This document shows, one piece after another, positions 43,380 through 51,804 of a stretch of DNA of 64,000 nucleotides. The stretch is from Eggerthia catenaformis OT 569 = DSM 20559. GTDB lineage: Bacteria > Bacillota_I > Bacilli_A > Erysipelotrichales > Coprobacillaceae. The notes under the pieces are model-generated. The model was given only the letters and a program-made list of their open reading frames with translations, searched no databases and was not told where the DNA came from. The stretch covers positions 417,150 through 481,149 of the forward strand of contig NZ_KB446646.1 in NCBI RefSeq assembly GCF_000340375.1, in the 5' to 3' direction. Numbering within the stretch: position 1 is the first letter of the stretch; each line of letters begins with the position of its first letter. A program made the translations under genes and the position numbers.

Positions 43380-44219
43380 ATGAGGATGAAGCAGGAACAT
43401 TTGAAGCAGTATAAGAAAATGATACAAATTGTATTACTAGGTATTTTGGGACTATATGGTTATTTATGCTTTAAGAAGGAGCCTATTTATAAGGATACAA
43501 GGCTCTTGATGATTTCAGCAATGTTTGTGGTTATTACATTAATCGCAAAAAGATTAGCTATTATGGTTCCTTTATTTGGGATGGAGAGTCTTAGGATCAG
43601 TATAGAATTGATTCCTATTATGTTGTCAGGATATCTCCTTCCATTAGGATATGGATATATGATAGGTATAGTCACTGATCTGATTGGTTTGATTATTGTA
43701 CCGACAGGATTTCCTTTTTTTGGTTTTACATTATCTTTAGTATTAGCAGCAACATTGCCTAGATGGATTCATTTATATTTTAAGAATATCAATGGAAAAG
43801 TATTATATCGTATAATGAGTCTTATCATTATATTATTATCTCTGGGAGGACTGTTATTTGTGAGTCAGACTGATAGTCTGAATATATCTAAAGTACAGTA
43901 TTCTTTTTCATCAGCTTTTAAAATAGCAATGATAGTATTTATAGGGATAATGTGTGCTGTTTTTGAATATCTTCTCTATCGTCAGAATAAAACTATGAAT
44001 GAAAAAGATCATCAGCTTCTTTATGATTGGATGATGATAGTTATTACAATAGAATCTCTTATTACATTTATTTTAACGCCATTATGGCTTGATATTATGT
44101 ATTCTATTCCTTTTATGGTTTCACTTTCAATACGATTATTTAAAGCATGTTTTATTCTGCCTATTGATATAATAGTAGGTTATGCTTTATTAAAAGTAAT
44201 AAAAAGTCTTAAAATCTAA
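43380..44219 (+). CDS. folT: ECF transporter S component, FolT-like (folate family)
   Basis: A 279-residue membrane protein with about six or more helices. The central part (LAIMVPLFGMESLRISIELIPIMLSGYLLP, then GIVTDLIGLIIVPTGFPFFGFTLS, positions about 43563-43740) follows the FolT substrate-binding pattern. It would bind folate and dock on a shared ECF module, whose genes are not in this window. The start is uncertain: ATG 43380 and 43386 both lack a normal ribosome site. The C-terminal third has additional hydrophobic segments. Confidence 0.75.
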   Translation: MRMKQEHLKQYKKMIQIVLLGILGLYGYLCFKKEPIYKDTRLLMISAMFVVITLIAKRLAIMVPLFGMESLRISIELIPIMLSGYLLPLGYGYMIGIVTDLIGLIIVPTGFPFFGFTLSLVLAATLPRWIHLYFKNINGKVLYRIMSLIIILLSLGGLLFVSQTDSLNISKVQYSFSSAFKIAMIVFIGIMCAVFEYLLYRQNKTMNEKDHQLLYDWMMIVITIESLITFILTPLWLDIMYSIPFMVSLSIRLFKACFILPIDIIVGYALLKVIKSLKI

Positions 44220-44229
44220 GACTTTTTTT
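44201..44229 (+). terminator. Terminator after folT
   Basis: An 11-bp stem (aaaaagtctta), 5-base loop and a T7 run, overlapping the stop codon. Confidence 0.85.
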
Positions 44230-44253
44230 GTTATTATGGAAAGGAGGTGGGTT

Positions 44254-44973
44254 ATGGATTATCAGGTAACAACGGAAAATTTTACAGGACCTTTAGATTT
44301 ATTGCTTCATTTAATCAAAGAACATCACATGGACTTAATGGACTTAGATGTTTCTATCATCTGTGATCAGTATCTGGCTTATATTGAAACAATGGAGCCG
44401 TCTTTATTAGAAACAGTCTCTGAGTATTTAGTGATGGCGGCATGGCTGATTGAAATGAAAAGCAAGCTTCTGCTGCCAAAGAATGAAATAGATGAAGAAG
44501 ATGATTATGAGCAGGAAAGACAGAAGATGATCAAACGATTATTAGAAAAAAATCAGATTAATGAAGTCTTAGAGAATTTTAATCAAGCATATGAAAACAG
44601 ACAATCCATGCATTCTCGCATTCCTGCATCTCTGGAGAACTTTATTGAAGAAGATAATAATCTTCCTGATCATTTAGAAATATATAATCTGATTGGAGCT
44701 ATGCAGAAAGTCTTACAAAGACAAATTTTACTACAGCCATTGGAATCAAGATTGGCAAGAGTAGAGATTACAATTGATGAAAGAACATCTCAAATAGAAG
44801 ATTTTTTTGATAACCATAAGAATGAACGTATTAATTTTATTGAATTATTTGAAGGTGGAGATAAATATTTTGCGATAGTGACTTTTTTAAGTATTCTTGT
44901 TTTGGTCAAGAATGATAAAATTGAAATATCACAGGAAAATAATTTTGAAGATATTTATCTGAAAGGAAAATAA
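44254..44973 (+). CDS. scpA: Segregation and condensation protein A
   Basis: The kleisin subunit of the SMC-ScpAB condensin. Its 239 residues have an N-terminal helical domain (FTGPLDLLLHLIKEHHMDLMDLD; EYLVMAAWLIEMKSKLLLP) that binds the SMC neck, an acidic linker, and a C-terminal winged helix (FLSILVLVKNDKIEISQ). ATG 44254 follows AAGGAGGTGG; an ATG at 44236 before that site is rejected. scpB starts three bases after its stop. smc is not in the window. Confidence 0.95.
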   Translation: MDYQVTTENFTGPLDLLLHLIKEHHMDLMDLDVSIICDQYLAYIETMEPSLLETVSEYLVMAAWLIEMKSKLLLPKNEIDEEDDYEQERQKMIKRLLEKNQINEVLENFNQAYENRQSMHSRIPASLENFIEEDNNLPDHLEIYNLIGAMQKVLQRQILLQPLESRLARVEITIDERTSQIEDFFDNHKNERINFIELFEGGDKYFAIVTFLSILVLVKNDKIEISQENNFEDIYLKGK

Positions 44974-44975
44974 AC

Positions 44976-45548
44976 ATGGATCATATGAATTATTTATCTG
45001 TCATTGAAGGGATGATTTTCCTTTCAGGTGATGAAGGTATGAGTATTAAAGATATTATGAATACTCTGGACATTTCTAAAAAAGAAGCAGTAGAATTGCT
45101 GGATGAATTAATGAATTATTATTCACAAAAAGAAATAAAAGGATTTGATATTACTTGTTTCGGCGGTATTTATCGGATGACAACATTAGCTTCACATGAT
45201 CAGTATTATGCCAAGATGATGGCAAAGAGTTCTTCAAGAATATCTAAATCAGCTTTAGAAACACTTGCGATTATTGCTTATTACCAACCTATCAGTAGAA
45301 TATCTGTTGAAGAAATAAGAGGAGTTGGCTGTGAAGCAATGATTAGAAAATTGCTGGCTAAAGCATTGATTAAAGAGGTAGGACGTGAAGAAACACCCGG
45401 CAGACCTATCCTTTATGGAGTTACAGATGAATTTATGAATGCTTTTCAGCTGACCAGTCTTGAAGAATTACCAAAGCTTAAAGAAATTAAGAATGATTTT
45501 GATGAAGATGATTTATTTAATACAAAATATAAAGAGAGTTCAGAGTGA
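44976..45548 (+). CDS. scpB: Segregation and condensation protein B
   Basis: A 190-residue protein with two winged-helix domains that binds ScpA as a dimer: SVIEGMIFLSGDEGMSI at the start, SALETLAIIAYYQPISRISVEEIRG as the signature (positions about 45248-45322), and GREETPGRPILYGVT. AAAGGA precedes ATG 44976. Confidence 0.95.
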   Translation: MDHMNYLSVIEGMIFLSGDEGMSIKDIMNTLDISKKEAVELLDELMNYYSQKEIKGFDITCFGGIYRMTTLASHDQYYAKMMAKSSSRISKSALETLAIIAYYQPISRISVEEIRGVGCEAMIRKLLAKALIKEVGREETPGRPILYGVTDEFMNAFQLTSLEELPKLKEIKNDFDEDDLFNTKYKESSE

Positions 45549-45560
45549 ACTCTCTTTATA
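45531..45560. terminator. Bidirectional terminator between scpB and the small membrane protein gene
   Basis: A 12-bp stem (aaagagagttca), GAG loop; A-rich on one side, T-rich on the other. It overlaps both stop codons. Confidence 0.8.
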
Positions 45561-45930
45561 TAATATTTTCTTTTCTTTTTAAAGCATCCAGTTTATTTTT
45601 AAAATCCTGAATACGTATTGAAATATGCTTTCTAACCGCACGAGCTGTTGTTTCAGCTAGAATTAAGGAAATAAGCATAATAGCTAAAATAGAAAAGAAT
45701 AAAACATATAGGTAGAATATTCTATTAGTCAGCATAAAGCTTCCTAGAGTGAAAACTATCATAAATAGAGCGTATCTCCAGCTTCTTTTTCCTAAGAAAT
45801 AGCTATAGAGTTCAGTACGTATATTAGCATAAATATTTTCTAATACCTGAATTTGATTTTTAAGAGATTCTTTATCATTCATATTGATATTATTATCAAT
45901 ATCTGATTGTAAATTAATTTGAAATTTCAT
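45556..45930 (-). CDS. Small membrane protein, unknown function
   Basis: A 124-residue protein with a charged, coil-prone N-terminal half, two hydrophobic helices (about residues 52-95) and a basic coiled tail (IRIQDFKNKLDALKRKE). I recognise no family. GAGGTGA lies 6 bases before the ATG on the minus strand, and an extended -10 is upstream, so it is probably expressed. It is inserted between scpB and rluB against the direction of both. Confidence 0.65.
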   Translation of the reverse strand: MKFQINLQSDIDNNINMNDKESLKNQIQVLENIYANIRTELYSYFLGKRSWRYALFMIVFTLGSFMLTNRIFYLYVLFFSILAIMLISLILAETTARAVRKHISIRIQDFKNKLDALKRKENII

Positions 45931-45952
45931 CTGATATCACCTCGGTTTGTAT

Positions 45953-45961
45953 ATTATATCA
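45953..45961 (-). promoter_or_regulatory. Extended -10 promoter of the small membrane protein gene
   Basis: TGATATAAT on the minus strand (TG at 45961-45960, TATAAT 45958-45953). It diverges from the promoter at 45986. Confidence 0.55.
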
Positions 45962-45985
45962 CTATCTTAAAAAAATGAAAGAAAT

Positions 45986-46013
45986 TTGACAATAAGGGTA
46001 ATTTATGTATACT
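45986..46013 (+). promoter_or_regulatory. Promoter of the DUF5662 gene
   Basis: TTGACA (45986-45991), 16 bases, TATACT (46008-46013). Confidence 0.75.
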
Positions 46014-46033
46014 TTTCAGCTGTAGGTGATGAT

Positions 46034-46576
46034 ATGAAAATATGGGAACATCTTAAGACAATTACATATCATAAGATAATAGTAGGAAAATTATGTTTTC
46101 GGGTACATTTATATAGGCAGGGACTGCTTCATGATTTGTCAAAGTATTCATGGGAAGAATTCTCAACCGGTATTCATTATTATTCCGGAAGCTATTCACC
46201 TAATAGTGCTGAGAGGAATACTATAGGATATTCAAAGGCATGGCTTCATCATAAAGGAAGAAATAAGCATCATTGGGAATACTGGGTAGATTTTACGAGA
46301 AAAGGTCTTGTAGCTGCTAAGATGCCTTATCGTTATGTTTTAGAGATGTTCTGTGATCGTGTAGGAGCAAGTAAAGTCTATAAAGGAAAAGACTATGATG
46401 ATTCTTATCCTCTGGAGTATTATGAAGGAGGAAAGCATTCTTATATTATGAATGAGGAAACACGAGCATTACTGGAGTATTTGCTTCAATATTTAAGTGA
46501 ATATGGGCTAGAGAAAACAATAGAATTAATTAATACAAAAAAAGGATATGAAGATTATCCATTATTAGAAAAATAG
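46034..46576 (+). CDS. DUF5662 family protein
   Basis: A 180-residue soluble protein resembling DUF5662: HLKTITYHKIIV, HDLSKYSWEEF, AWLHHKGRNKHHWEYWVDF, MFCDRVGASKVYKGKDYDD. The many conserved His and Asp residues suggest a metal site, perhaps HD-like, but no activity is established. ATG 46034 follows AGGTGAT; an in-frame codon at 45986 is inside the -35 box and is excluded. It lies 8 bases before rluB and is probably co-transcribed. Confidence 0.72.
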   Translation: MKIWEHLKTITYHKIIVGKLCFRVHLYRQGLLHDLSKYSWEEFSTGIHYYSGSYSPNSAERNTIGYSKAWLHHKGRNKHHWEYWVDFTRKGLVAAKMPYRYVLEMFCDRVGASKVYKGKDYDDSYPLEYYEGGKHSYIMNEETRALLEYLLQYLSEYGLEKTIELINTKKGYEDYPLLEK

Positions 46577-46584
46577 GGGACAAT

Positions 46585-47319
46585 ATGGAAAGATTACAAA
46601 AAGTGATTGCTCAAAGCGGGTATACATCAAGAAGAAAAGCAGAAGAATTGATTGTTCAAGGAAGAGTAACTGTTAATGGTGAGGTATGTAAAGTATTAGG
46701 AACAAAGGTTTCTTCTAAAGATATGATTACAATTGATGGCTATACATTAAATAAAGAAGAAAAAGTATATTACATATTTTATAAGCCGGCCGGTGTCGTA
46801 ACGACAATGCATGATGAATTTGATAGAAGATGTATTGCTGATTACTTTAAAGATGTTCCTCAGAGAGTCTTTCCTGTAGGACGTTTGGATTATGATACAA
46901 CGGGTGTTTTATTAGTAACAAATGATGGAGAATTTGCGAATCTGATGATGCATCCATCATCTCATTTACCAAAAATTTATGAGGTCTCTATTGACGGTAT
47001 TTTAAATCATCAAGAAAAAAGAATGCTTGAACAAGGGATTTATTTAGAGGGTGTAAAAACATTACCTTGTGAGATAAAAATTGTTGGTGTGGATGAAAAG
47101 CATGGTACAACAATGCTGATGATTAGATTAATAGAAGGTAAGAATAGACAGATTAAAAAGATGTTTGAATCTATTGGTTTTAATATTAAAAGACTACATC
47201 GTCTTTCAATTGGAGATATTAAGTTGGGAGGTATGACTCCGGGATCATATAGACGTATGAAGATTAAAGAAGTACGTGTCATGAGAGCACAGGCACTGGA
47301 AAAGAAAAAAGGAGCATAG
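46585..47319 (+). CDS. rluB: 23S/16S rRNA pseudouridine synthase, RsuA/RluB family
   Basis: A 244-residue enzyme with an N-terminal S4 RNA-binding domain (RLQKVIAQSGYTSRRKAEELI) and the catalytic motif VGRLDYDTTGVLLVTNDGE with the essential Asp, then EGKNRQIKKMFESIGF. Members convert a uridine in the peptidyl-transferase region. RluB is favoured by its neighbourhood with scpAB, common in Firmicutes; RsuA-type specificity cannot be excluded. Confidence 0.88.
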   Translation: MERLQKVIAQSGYTSRRKAEELIVQGRVTVNGEVCKVLGTKVSSKDMITIDGYTLNKEEKVYYIFYKPAGVVTTMHDEFDRRCIADYFKDVPQRVFPVGRLDYDTTGVLLVTNDGEFANLMMHPSSHLPKIYEVSIDGILNHQEKRMLEQGIYLEGVKTLPCEIKIVGVDEKHGTTMLMIRLIEGKNRQIKKMFESIGFNIKRLHRLSIGDIKLGGMTPGSYRRMKIKEVRVMRAQALEKKKGA

Positions 47320-47327
47320 CTCCTTTT
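47305..47327. terminator. Bidirectional terminator between rluB and ferredoxin
   Basis: A 9-bp stem (aaaaggagc), ATA loop; four T on the plus side and a longer T run on the minus side. Confidence 0.7.
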
Positions 47328-47334
47328 CAAATAC

Positions 47335-47517
47335 TTATAATTCAATTGCTTCTACCGGGCAACTTTCGGCAGCTTCTTTAACGGAATCCATTAAGTCAGC
47401 AGAAACATCTTCACCTAATGTATTAAAAGCTTTACCTTCATCATTAAGATCAAATACATCAGGACAGACAGCTGTACAAGCGCCGCAACCAATACAAGTA
47501 TCATTAACTTTTACCAT
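47335..47517 (-). CDS. fer: 4Fe-4S ferredoxin
   Basis: A 60-residue acidic electron carrier. CIGCGACTAVCP (C-x2-C-x2-C-x3-C-P) and a later CPVEAI Cys bind clusters; the second half lacks a full C-x2-C-x2-C set, so a single 4Fe-4S cluster is expected. GAGGAGG lies before the ATG on the minus strand. Confidence 0.92.
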   Translation of the reverse strand: MVKVNDTCIGCGACTAVCPDVFDLNDEGKAFNTLGEDVSADLMDSVKEAAESCPVEAIEL

Positions 47518-47550
47518 AAAATAACCTCCTCATAATATTTACACACTTTT

Positions 47551-47579
47551 ATTATAAACTAATGAGGGTTATTTTTAAA
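47551..47579 (-). promoter_or_regulatory. Probable promoter of the ferredoxin gene
   Basis: On the minus strand, TTTAAA (47579-47574), 17 bases, TATAAT (47556-47551). Confidence 0.5.
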
Positions 47580-47604
47580 GGCTATTTTAATAATATTTGT
47601 GATA

Positions 47605-47613
47605 TGATATAAT
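47605..47613 (+). promoter_or_regulatory. Extended -10 promoter before the tail-anchored protein gene
   Basis: TGATATAAT, diverging from the ferredoxin promoter; weak -35. Confidence 0.55.
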
Positions 47614-47636
47614 ACGATTAATTGAAGGTGATAACT

Positions 47637-48248
47637 ATGGAAAAACAAACAAGAACAGATAAATATAAGGAATTAAGAGCTTCTTTATCAGATAAAGAAG
47701 AAAAGACAAAGAAAGTTATTGAAGAAGTGACAGATGAGACTGATGATGATTTTTTAGCTTTTTTACCTAAAAAAGAAGAGAAGTTAGATGAGCTTCATCC
47801 TTTGACTTATGATTCATTAAAAGAAGATGAAGCAGTCAGAACAGCAATCAAGGAAGCAAAAATCAATGTGGGTAAACAGGAATATAATACTCGTATGGAT
47901 ATTTTAAATAAGCTTAAAAAAGATCATCCTGTCCGGGAGACTGAAGATAAAAATGAGGATTATGATGCCGGCTATGATGTCAGTAAAGCTGAAGTTGTTG
48001 AAGAAGCTGCACAGGAAATTGAAGATGAAGAAAGTAAGATGGAAGAAACGCTTAAATCTTTGCCTAAAGAGAATGTACGTATTTATGGCATTGATGAAAA
48101 AGAAACATCTTCTGAGGAGATAGAGGAAATAGAAGAAAAAGAACCTAAAAAGAAGAGTATTGTGCCTATTCTTTTAGATATTATTATTGTGATATTGATT
48201 ATTGTTTTTGTGACATTATGCATTATTTATTTTAAAAAGATGTTTTAG
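47637..48248 (+). CDS. Acidic tail-anchored membrane protein, unknown function
   Basis: A 203-residue protein. The first 170 residues are very acidic and low-complexity (runs of Glu, Lys, Asp) with no recognised domain. The last 28 are one hydrophobic helix (IVPILLDIIIVILIIVFVTL) ending in KKMF, so the body should face the cytoplasm. AAGGTGAT precedes ATG 47637. It lies 11 bases before cmk and is likely co-expressed with cmk-der-gpsA. I recognise no family. Confidence 0.65.
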   Translation: MEKQTRTDKYKELRASLSDKEEKTKKVIEEVTDETDDDFLAFLPKKEEKLDELHPLTYDSLKEDEAVRTAIKEAKINVGKQEYNTRMDILNKLKKDHPVRETEDKNEDYDAGYDVSKAEVVEEAAQEIEDEESKMEETLKSLPKENVRIYGIDEKETSSEEIEEIEEKEPKKKSIVPILLDIIIVILIIVFVTLCIIYFKKMF

Positions 48249-48259
48249 AGGGGTTAACA

Positions 48260-48925
48260 ATGAAAAAGATATCTATTGCGATAGATGGACCGGCAGCTGC
48301 CGGTAAGTCAACAATTGCTCAAATGGTAGCAAGAAACTTAGATTATACGTATATTGATACAGGAGCTATGTATCGCTGTGTGGCTTATTACGCTTTTATC
48401 AGCGGTGTAGATTTTCATGATGAAGATAAGGTTATTAGTTTATTGAAGGATATCAAGATTCGTATGCTTCCTGATGGTAGCGTTCATTTAAATGGACAGG
48501 AAGTTACTGCGGCTATTAGAGCTAATGAAGTCTCTATGGGGGCGAGTATTGTTTCACAGTATGCTAAGGTGAGAAGCTTTTTAGTAGCTCAGCAAAGAGA
48601 AATGGCTAAAGGCGGAGGAGTTATTCTAGATGGACGTGATATTGGAACAGTTGTTTTGCCTGATGCTCAGTTAAAGATTTATCAGGTTGCTTCTATTGAT
48701 ACACGTGCTCATAGAAGATATAAAGAAAATATTGAGAAGGGAATTCCTAGTGATTTAGAAGCTTTGAAAAAAGAAATTGCTGAGCGTGACTATCAGGATG
48801 CTAATCGGGAAGTATCACCTCTTAAAAAAGCAGATGATGCGATTGAAATAGATACATCTGACATGAGTTTAGAAGAAGTTGTTGCCCATGTGATGGATTT
48901 ATGTGAAGAAAGAATTAAAGATTAG
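48260..48925 (+). CDS. cmk: Cytidylate kinase
   Basis: Phosphorylates CMP and dCMP. Its 221 residues have P-loop DGPAAAGKSTIAQ, the CMP-binding region YTYIDTGAMYRCVA, DGRDIGTVVLPDA and the LID RYKENIEKG; RDYQDANREVSPLKKADDA is a family hallmark. The rpsA homologue that often follows cmk in Bacilli is absent, and der follows after 15 bases. Confidence 0.95.
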   Translation: MKKISIAIDGPAAAGKSTIAQMVARNLDYTYIDTGAMYRCVAYYAFISGVDFHDEDKVISLLKDIKIRMLPDGSVHLNGQEVTAAIRANEVSMGASIVSQYAKVRSFLVAQQREMAKGGGVILDGRDIGTVVLPDAQLKIYQVASIDTRAHRRYKENIEKGIPSDLEALKKEIAERDYQDANREVSPLKKADDAIEIDTSDMSLEEVVAHVMDLCEERIKD

Positions 48926-48940
48926 AAAGGTTGTGGCATA

Positions 48941-50248
48941 ATGAGTCATGGAACAGTTGCGATAGTAGGACGTGCCAATGTCGGGAAATCTACTTTATTT
49001 AATAGAATTGTTGGTGAACGGATATCTATTGTTGAAGATACACCCGGAGTAACACGTGATCGGATTTATGCACGTGCCTTATGGCTTACAAGAGAGTTTA
49101 ATATTATTGATACAGGCGGCATTGAATTAGAAGATGATGATTTTACACAGTCTATTAAAATACAGTCAGAAATTGCGATTGAAGAAGCAGATGTTATTAT
49201 ATTTGTGGTGAATGGACGTGAAGGTATTACATCGGAAGATGAGATGGTAGCACGTATTCTTCAAAAATCAAATAAGCCTATTGTCTTAGCGGTGAATAAG
49301 ATTGATGATAAGATTTTTGCTGATAATATTTATGATTATTATGCTTTAGGCGTAGGAGATCCTATTCCTGTTTCAAGTGCTCATGGAATTGGTGTTGGAG
49401 ATCTTCTTGATGAAGTGATTCATTTACTTCCTAAAGATGAGTCTCCCCAAGAACATGATGATATAAGATTCTGTATTATTGGCAGACCTAATGTTGGGAA
49501 GTCTTCACTTACTAATGCTTTGTTGGGTGAAGATCGTGTTATTGTTTCTGAAATTGAAGGAACAACAAGAGATGCTATTAATTGCTCTTTTGAAAAAGAT
49601 GGAACTAAGTATACCGTGATTGACACTGCGGGTATGAGAAAAAGAGGAAAAATCTATGAGAATATAGAAAAATACTCTGTTTTAAGAGCTTTATCGGCTT
49701 TGGAGAATAGTGATGTTGTGTTAGTGGTACTTGATGGTGAAAGAGGCATTATTGAACAGGATAAGCATATTGCCGGATATGCTCATCAATCGGGTAAAGG
49801 TGTTCTTTTTGTGGTTAACAAGTGGGATGCTGTTAAAAAAGATGAAAAGACGATGGCAAAGTTTGAAAAGAAAATACGTGAAGAATTTAAATATCTTGAT
49901 TATGCGAGAATTGCTTTTGTGAGTGCATTAAAGAAAAAACGTATTGATACATTATTTAGTCTTATTCAGGAAGCCTATAGTAATACACGTAAACGTATCG
50001 CTACAAATGTTTTTAATGATATTATTGTGGATGCACAGGCTATGAATCCGACAAGTAATTTCCAGGGTGGAAGACTGAAGATTTATTATGGATCACAGGT
50101 CGCAGTTACTCCGCCAACATTTGTTTTATTTGTGAATGATCCTAAATATCTTCATTTTTCCTATAAACGTTACTTAGAAAATAAATTAAGAGATGCTTTT
50201 GGATTTGAAGGAACACCTATTCATATTATTTGCAGAAAGAGAGATTGA
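48941..50248 (+). CDS. der: Ribosome assembly GTPase Der
   Basis: A 435-residue double-GTPase needed for 50S assembly. Its two G domains have P-loops [11 protein letters not shown] and [15 protein letters not shown] / DTAG switch II, and NKID / NKWD specificity motifs, followed by a C-terminal KH-like domain ([19 protein letters not shown]). The stop is two bases before gpsA. Confidence 0.96.
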   Translation: MSHGTVAIVGRANVGKSTLFNRIVGERISIVEDTPGVTRDRIYARALWLTREFNIIDTGGIELEDDDFTQSIKIQSEIAIEEADVIIFVVNGREGITSEDEMVARILQKSNKPIVLAVNKIDDKIFADNIYDYYALGVGDPIPVSSAHGIGVGDLLDEVIHLLPKDESPQEHDDIRFCIIGRPNVGKSSLTNALLGEDRVIVSEIEGTTRDAINCSFEKDGTKYTVIDTAGMRKRGKIYENIEKYSVLRALSALENSDVVLVVLDGERGIIEQDKHIAGYAHQSGKGVLFVVNKWDAVKKDEKTMAKFEKKIREEFKYLDYARIAFVSALKKKRIDTLFSLIQEAYSNTRKRIATNVFNDIIVDAQAMNPTSNFQGGRLKIYYGSQVAVTPPTFVLFVNDPKYLHFSYKRYLENKLRDAFGFEGTPIHIICRKRD

Positions 50249-50250
50249 TT

Positions 50251-51255
50251 ATGAAAACAGCAATATTAGGAACAGGAAGCTGGGCTACCGGTCTGGCTAG
50301 AGTATTAAATGATAACGGTGTTGAAGTACTTATGTATGGTGTTGATAACAGAGAGATTGATGATATTAATATTAGACACTGTAATTATAAATATTTTAAA
50401 AATGTTAAGCTTGAAAAAGAAATAAAAGCAACAAATAATTTATCAGAAGCTATTGATGGTGCAGATTATATTCTTATTACTGTACCTACAAAGTTTGTTC
50501 GTTCGGTATTAGAAGAGGTAAAGCCTTTATTAAAAAAGAAAGTTACAGTGATTAATGCATCAAAGGGATTTGATATGGAAACGAATATGAGTATGTCTAA
50601 TACTATTCGTTCAGTATTCACAAATAATGAGATTAATTCTGTTGCTTCTATTATTGGACCATCACATGCAGAGGAAGTTGTAGTCAGAATGCTGACAGCT
50701 GTTTGTGCAGTCTCTAAAGATATTGAAGTAGCTAGAGCTGTTCAGCATTTATTCGCAAATGATTATTTTAGAGTTTATACAACAACGGATGAAACAGGTG
50801 CTGAAATGGGTGTAGCCTATAAGAATGTTATTGCGGTGGCTTCAGGGATACTTTCAGGGCTGGGTTATGGTGATAATGCGAGAGCAGCCTTGATTACAAG
50901 AGGTCTTTATGAAATGACACGCTATGGAATGCTTAAAGGAGGAGAATTGTCTACCTTTATTGGATTAACAGGTGTTGGAGATTTGATAGTGACGTGTTCC
51001 AGTATACATTCAAGAAACTTTCAGGCAGGAAAAGAGATTGGATTATCCAATGATGCCAGTGATTTTATGATAGGTAATAGTAAAACAGTTGAAGGGGTTA
51101 GAACTGCAAAGGTTATTCATGATGAAATTAAAGAAAGATTTCCTCATTTTGAAGCACCAATTTTAGACGCTGTCTACTCTGTTTTATATGAGAATGCTAT
51201 CCCCAGTGTAAAAGTTAAGGATTTAATGAATAGAGCTTTAAAATCAGAACAGTAA
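50251..51255 (+). CDS. gpsA: Glycerol-3-phosphate dehydrogenase [NAD(P)+]
   Basis: Makes sn-glycerol 3-phosphate for phospholipids and, here, also for TagD-dependent teichoic acid. Its 334 residues have the Rossmann loop AILGTGSWATGLA, ILITVPTKFVRS, the catalytic Lys in GVAYKNVIAVASGI, GLTGVGDLIVTCSS. Order der-gpsA-hup as in B. subtilis. A terminator follows. Confidence 0.95.
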   Translation: MKTAILGTGSWATGLARVLNDNGVEVLMYGVDNREIDDINIRHCNYKYFKNVKLEKEIKATNNLSEAIDGADYILITVPTKFVRSVLEEVKPLLKKKVTVINASKGFDMETNMSMSNTIRSVFTNNEINSVASIIGPSHAEEVVVRMLTAVCAVSKDIEVARAVQHLFANDYFRVYTTTDETGAEMGVAYKNVIAVASGILSGLGYGDNARAALITRGLYEMTRYGMLKGGELSTFIGLTGVGDLIVTCSSIHSRNFQAGKEIGLSNDASDFMIGNSKTVEGVRTAKVIHDEIKERFPHFEAPILDAVYSVLYENAIPSVKVKDLMNRALKSEQ

Positions 51256-51278
51256 AAGGAGCAGAATGCTCCTTTTAC
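51252..51278 (+). terminator. Terminator after gpsA
   Basis: A 12-bp stem (gtaaaaggagca) with GAA loop and four T inside the 3' arm; possibly leaky. Confidence 0.65.
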
Positions 51279-51300
51279 CTTTAATCATAGGAGTTAATAT

Positions 51301-51804
51301 ATGAAAAGTCTTGTTATTACAGATAAAGATCTGGCAGCAGATTTATTTAAAAAATCAGTTATAGTAAATCTTAATAATTTAAGATATTCATTCTGTACAG
51401 GAGGGCTGGAGTGCCTAAAAAATGAAGGGCAATGTTATTTTTATGATGATATGAGTACGCTTTCTTCATGGATTAATGATTCAAGTCTGATTATTATGAT
51501 TACGAGAACTATTTATGGTGGAATGGATGTTCCTTTAAAAAAGATGTTTGAAAGAATGATTGTGAATAGTGAGCCATATTATACTATAGAAGATGGAAAG
51601 ACATGTCATCTTAATCTTTCAGCTTCTAAAAAGAGGTTGCTTATTATAGCATATGGAGATACCAGCAAAGAAGATCAGGCTTTATTTAAAGGATATTTCG
51701 ATACCGTAAAATTAGGTTACAATATTACTTTATCTCATTATTTCTGCAAAGAAGAAGAGTTAAATGATATATTAAAAGCTTTTGGAGGTGTAGATGATGA
51801 ATAA
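51301..51804 (+). CDS. Flavodoxin-fold FMN reductase / iron-sulfur flavoprotein-like protein
   Basis: A 167-residue protein with a flavodoxin-like alpha/beta fold: SLVITDKD at strand 1, then a Cys-rich loop CTGGLECLKNEGQC followed by DDM, as in iron-sulfur flavoproteins (C-x2-C-x2-C-x5/6-C then DDM), and TRTIYGGMDVPLKKMFERM. One of the four usual cysteines is Gly here (GG for GC), so a normal cluster is doubtful. It overlaps the next gene by 11 bases. The electron donor and substrate are unknown. Confidence 0.7.
   Translation: MKSLVITDKDLAADLFKKSVIVNLNNLRYSFCTGGLECLKNEGQCYFYDDMSTLSSWINDSSLIIMITRTIYGGMDVPLKKMFERMIVNSEPYYTIEDGKTCHLNLSASKKRLLIIAYGDTSKEDQALFKGYFDTVKLGYNITLSHYFCKEEELNDILKAFGGVDDE

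Noticed and set aside
43320-43390. THF, ZTP or other known riboswitch before folT
   Set aside because: Short GC-rich pieces look faintly similar to folate-related motifs, but I cannot form the expected conserved helices or core sequences.
45986-46033. Longer DUF5662 frame starting at 45986
   Set aside because: The start codon is part of the TTGACA -35 box; ATG 46034 has the ribosome site.
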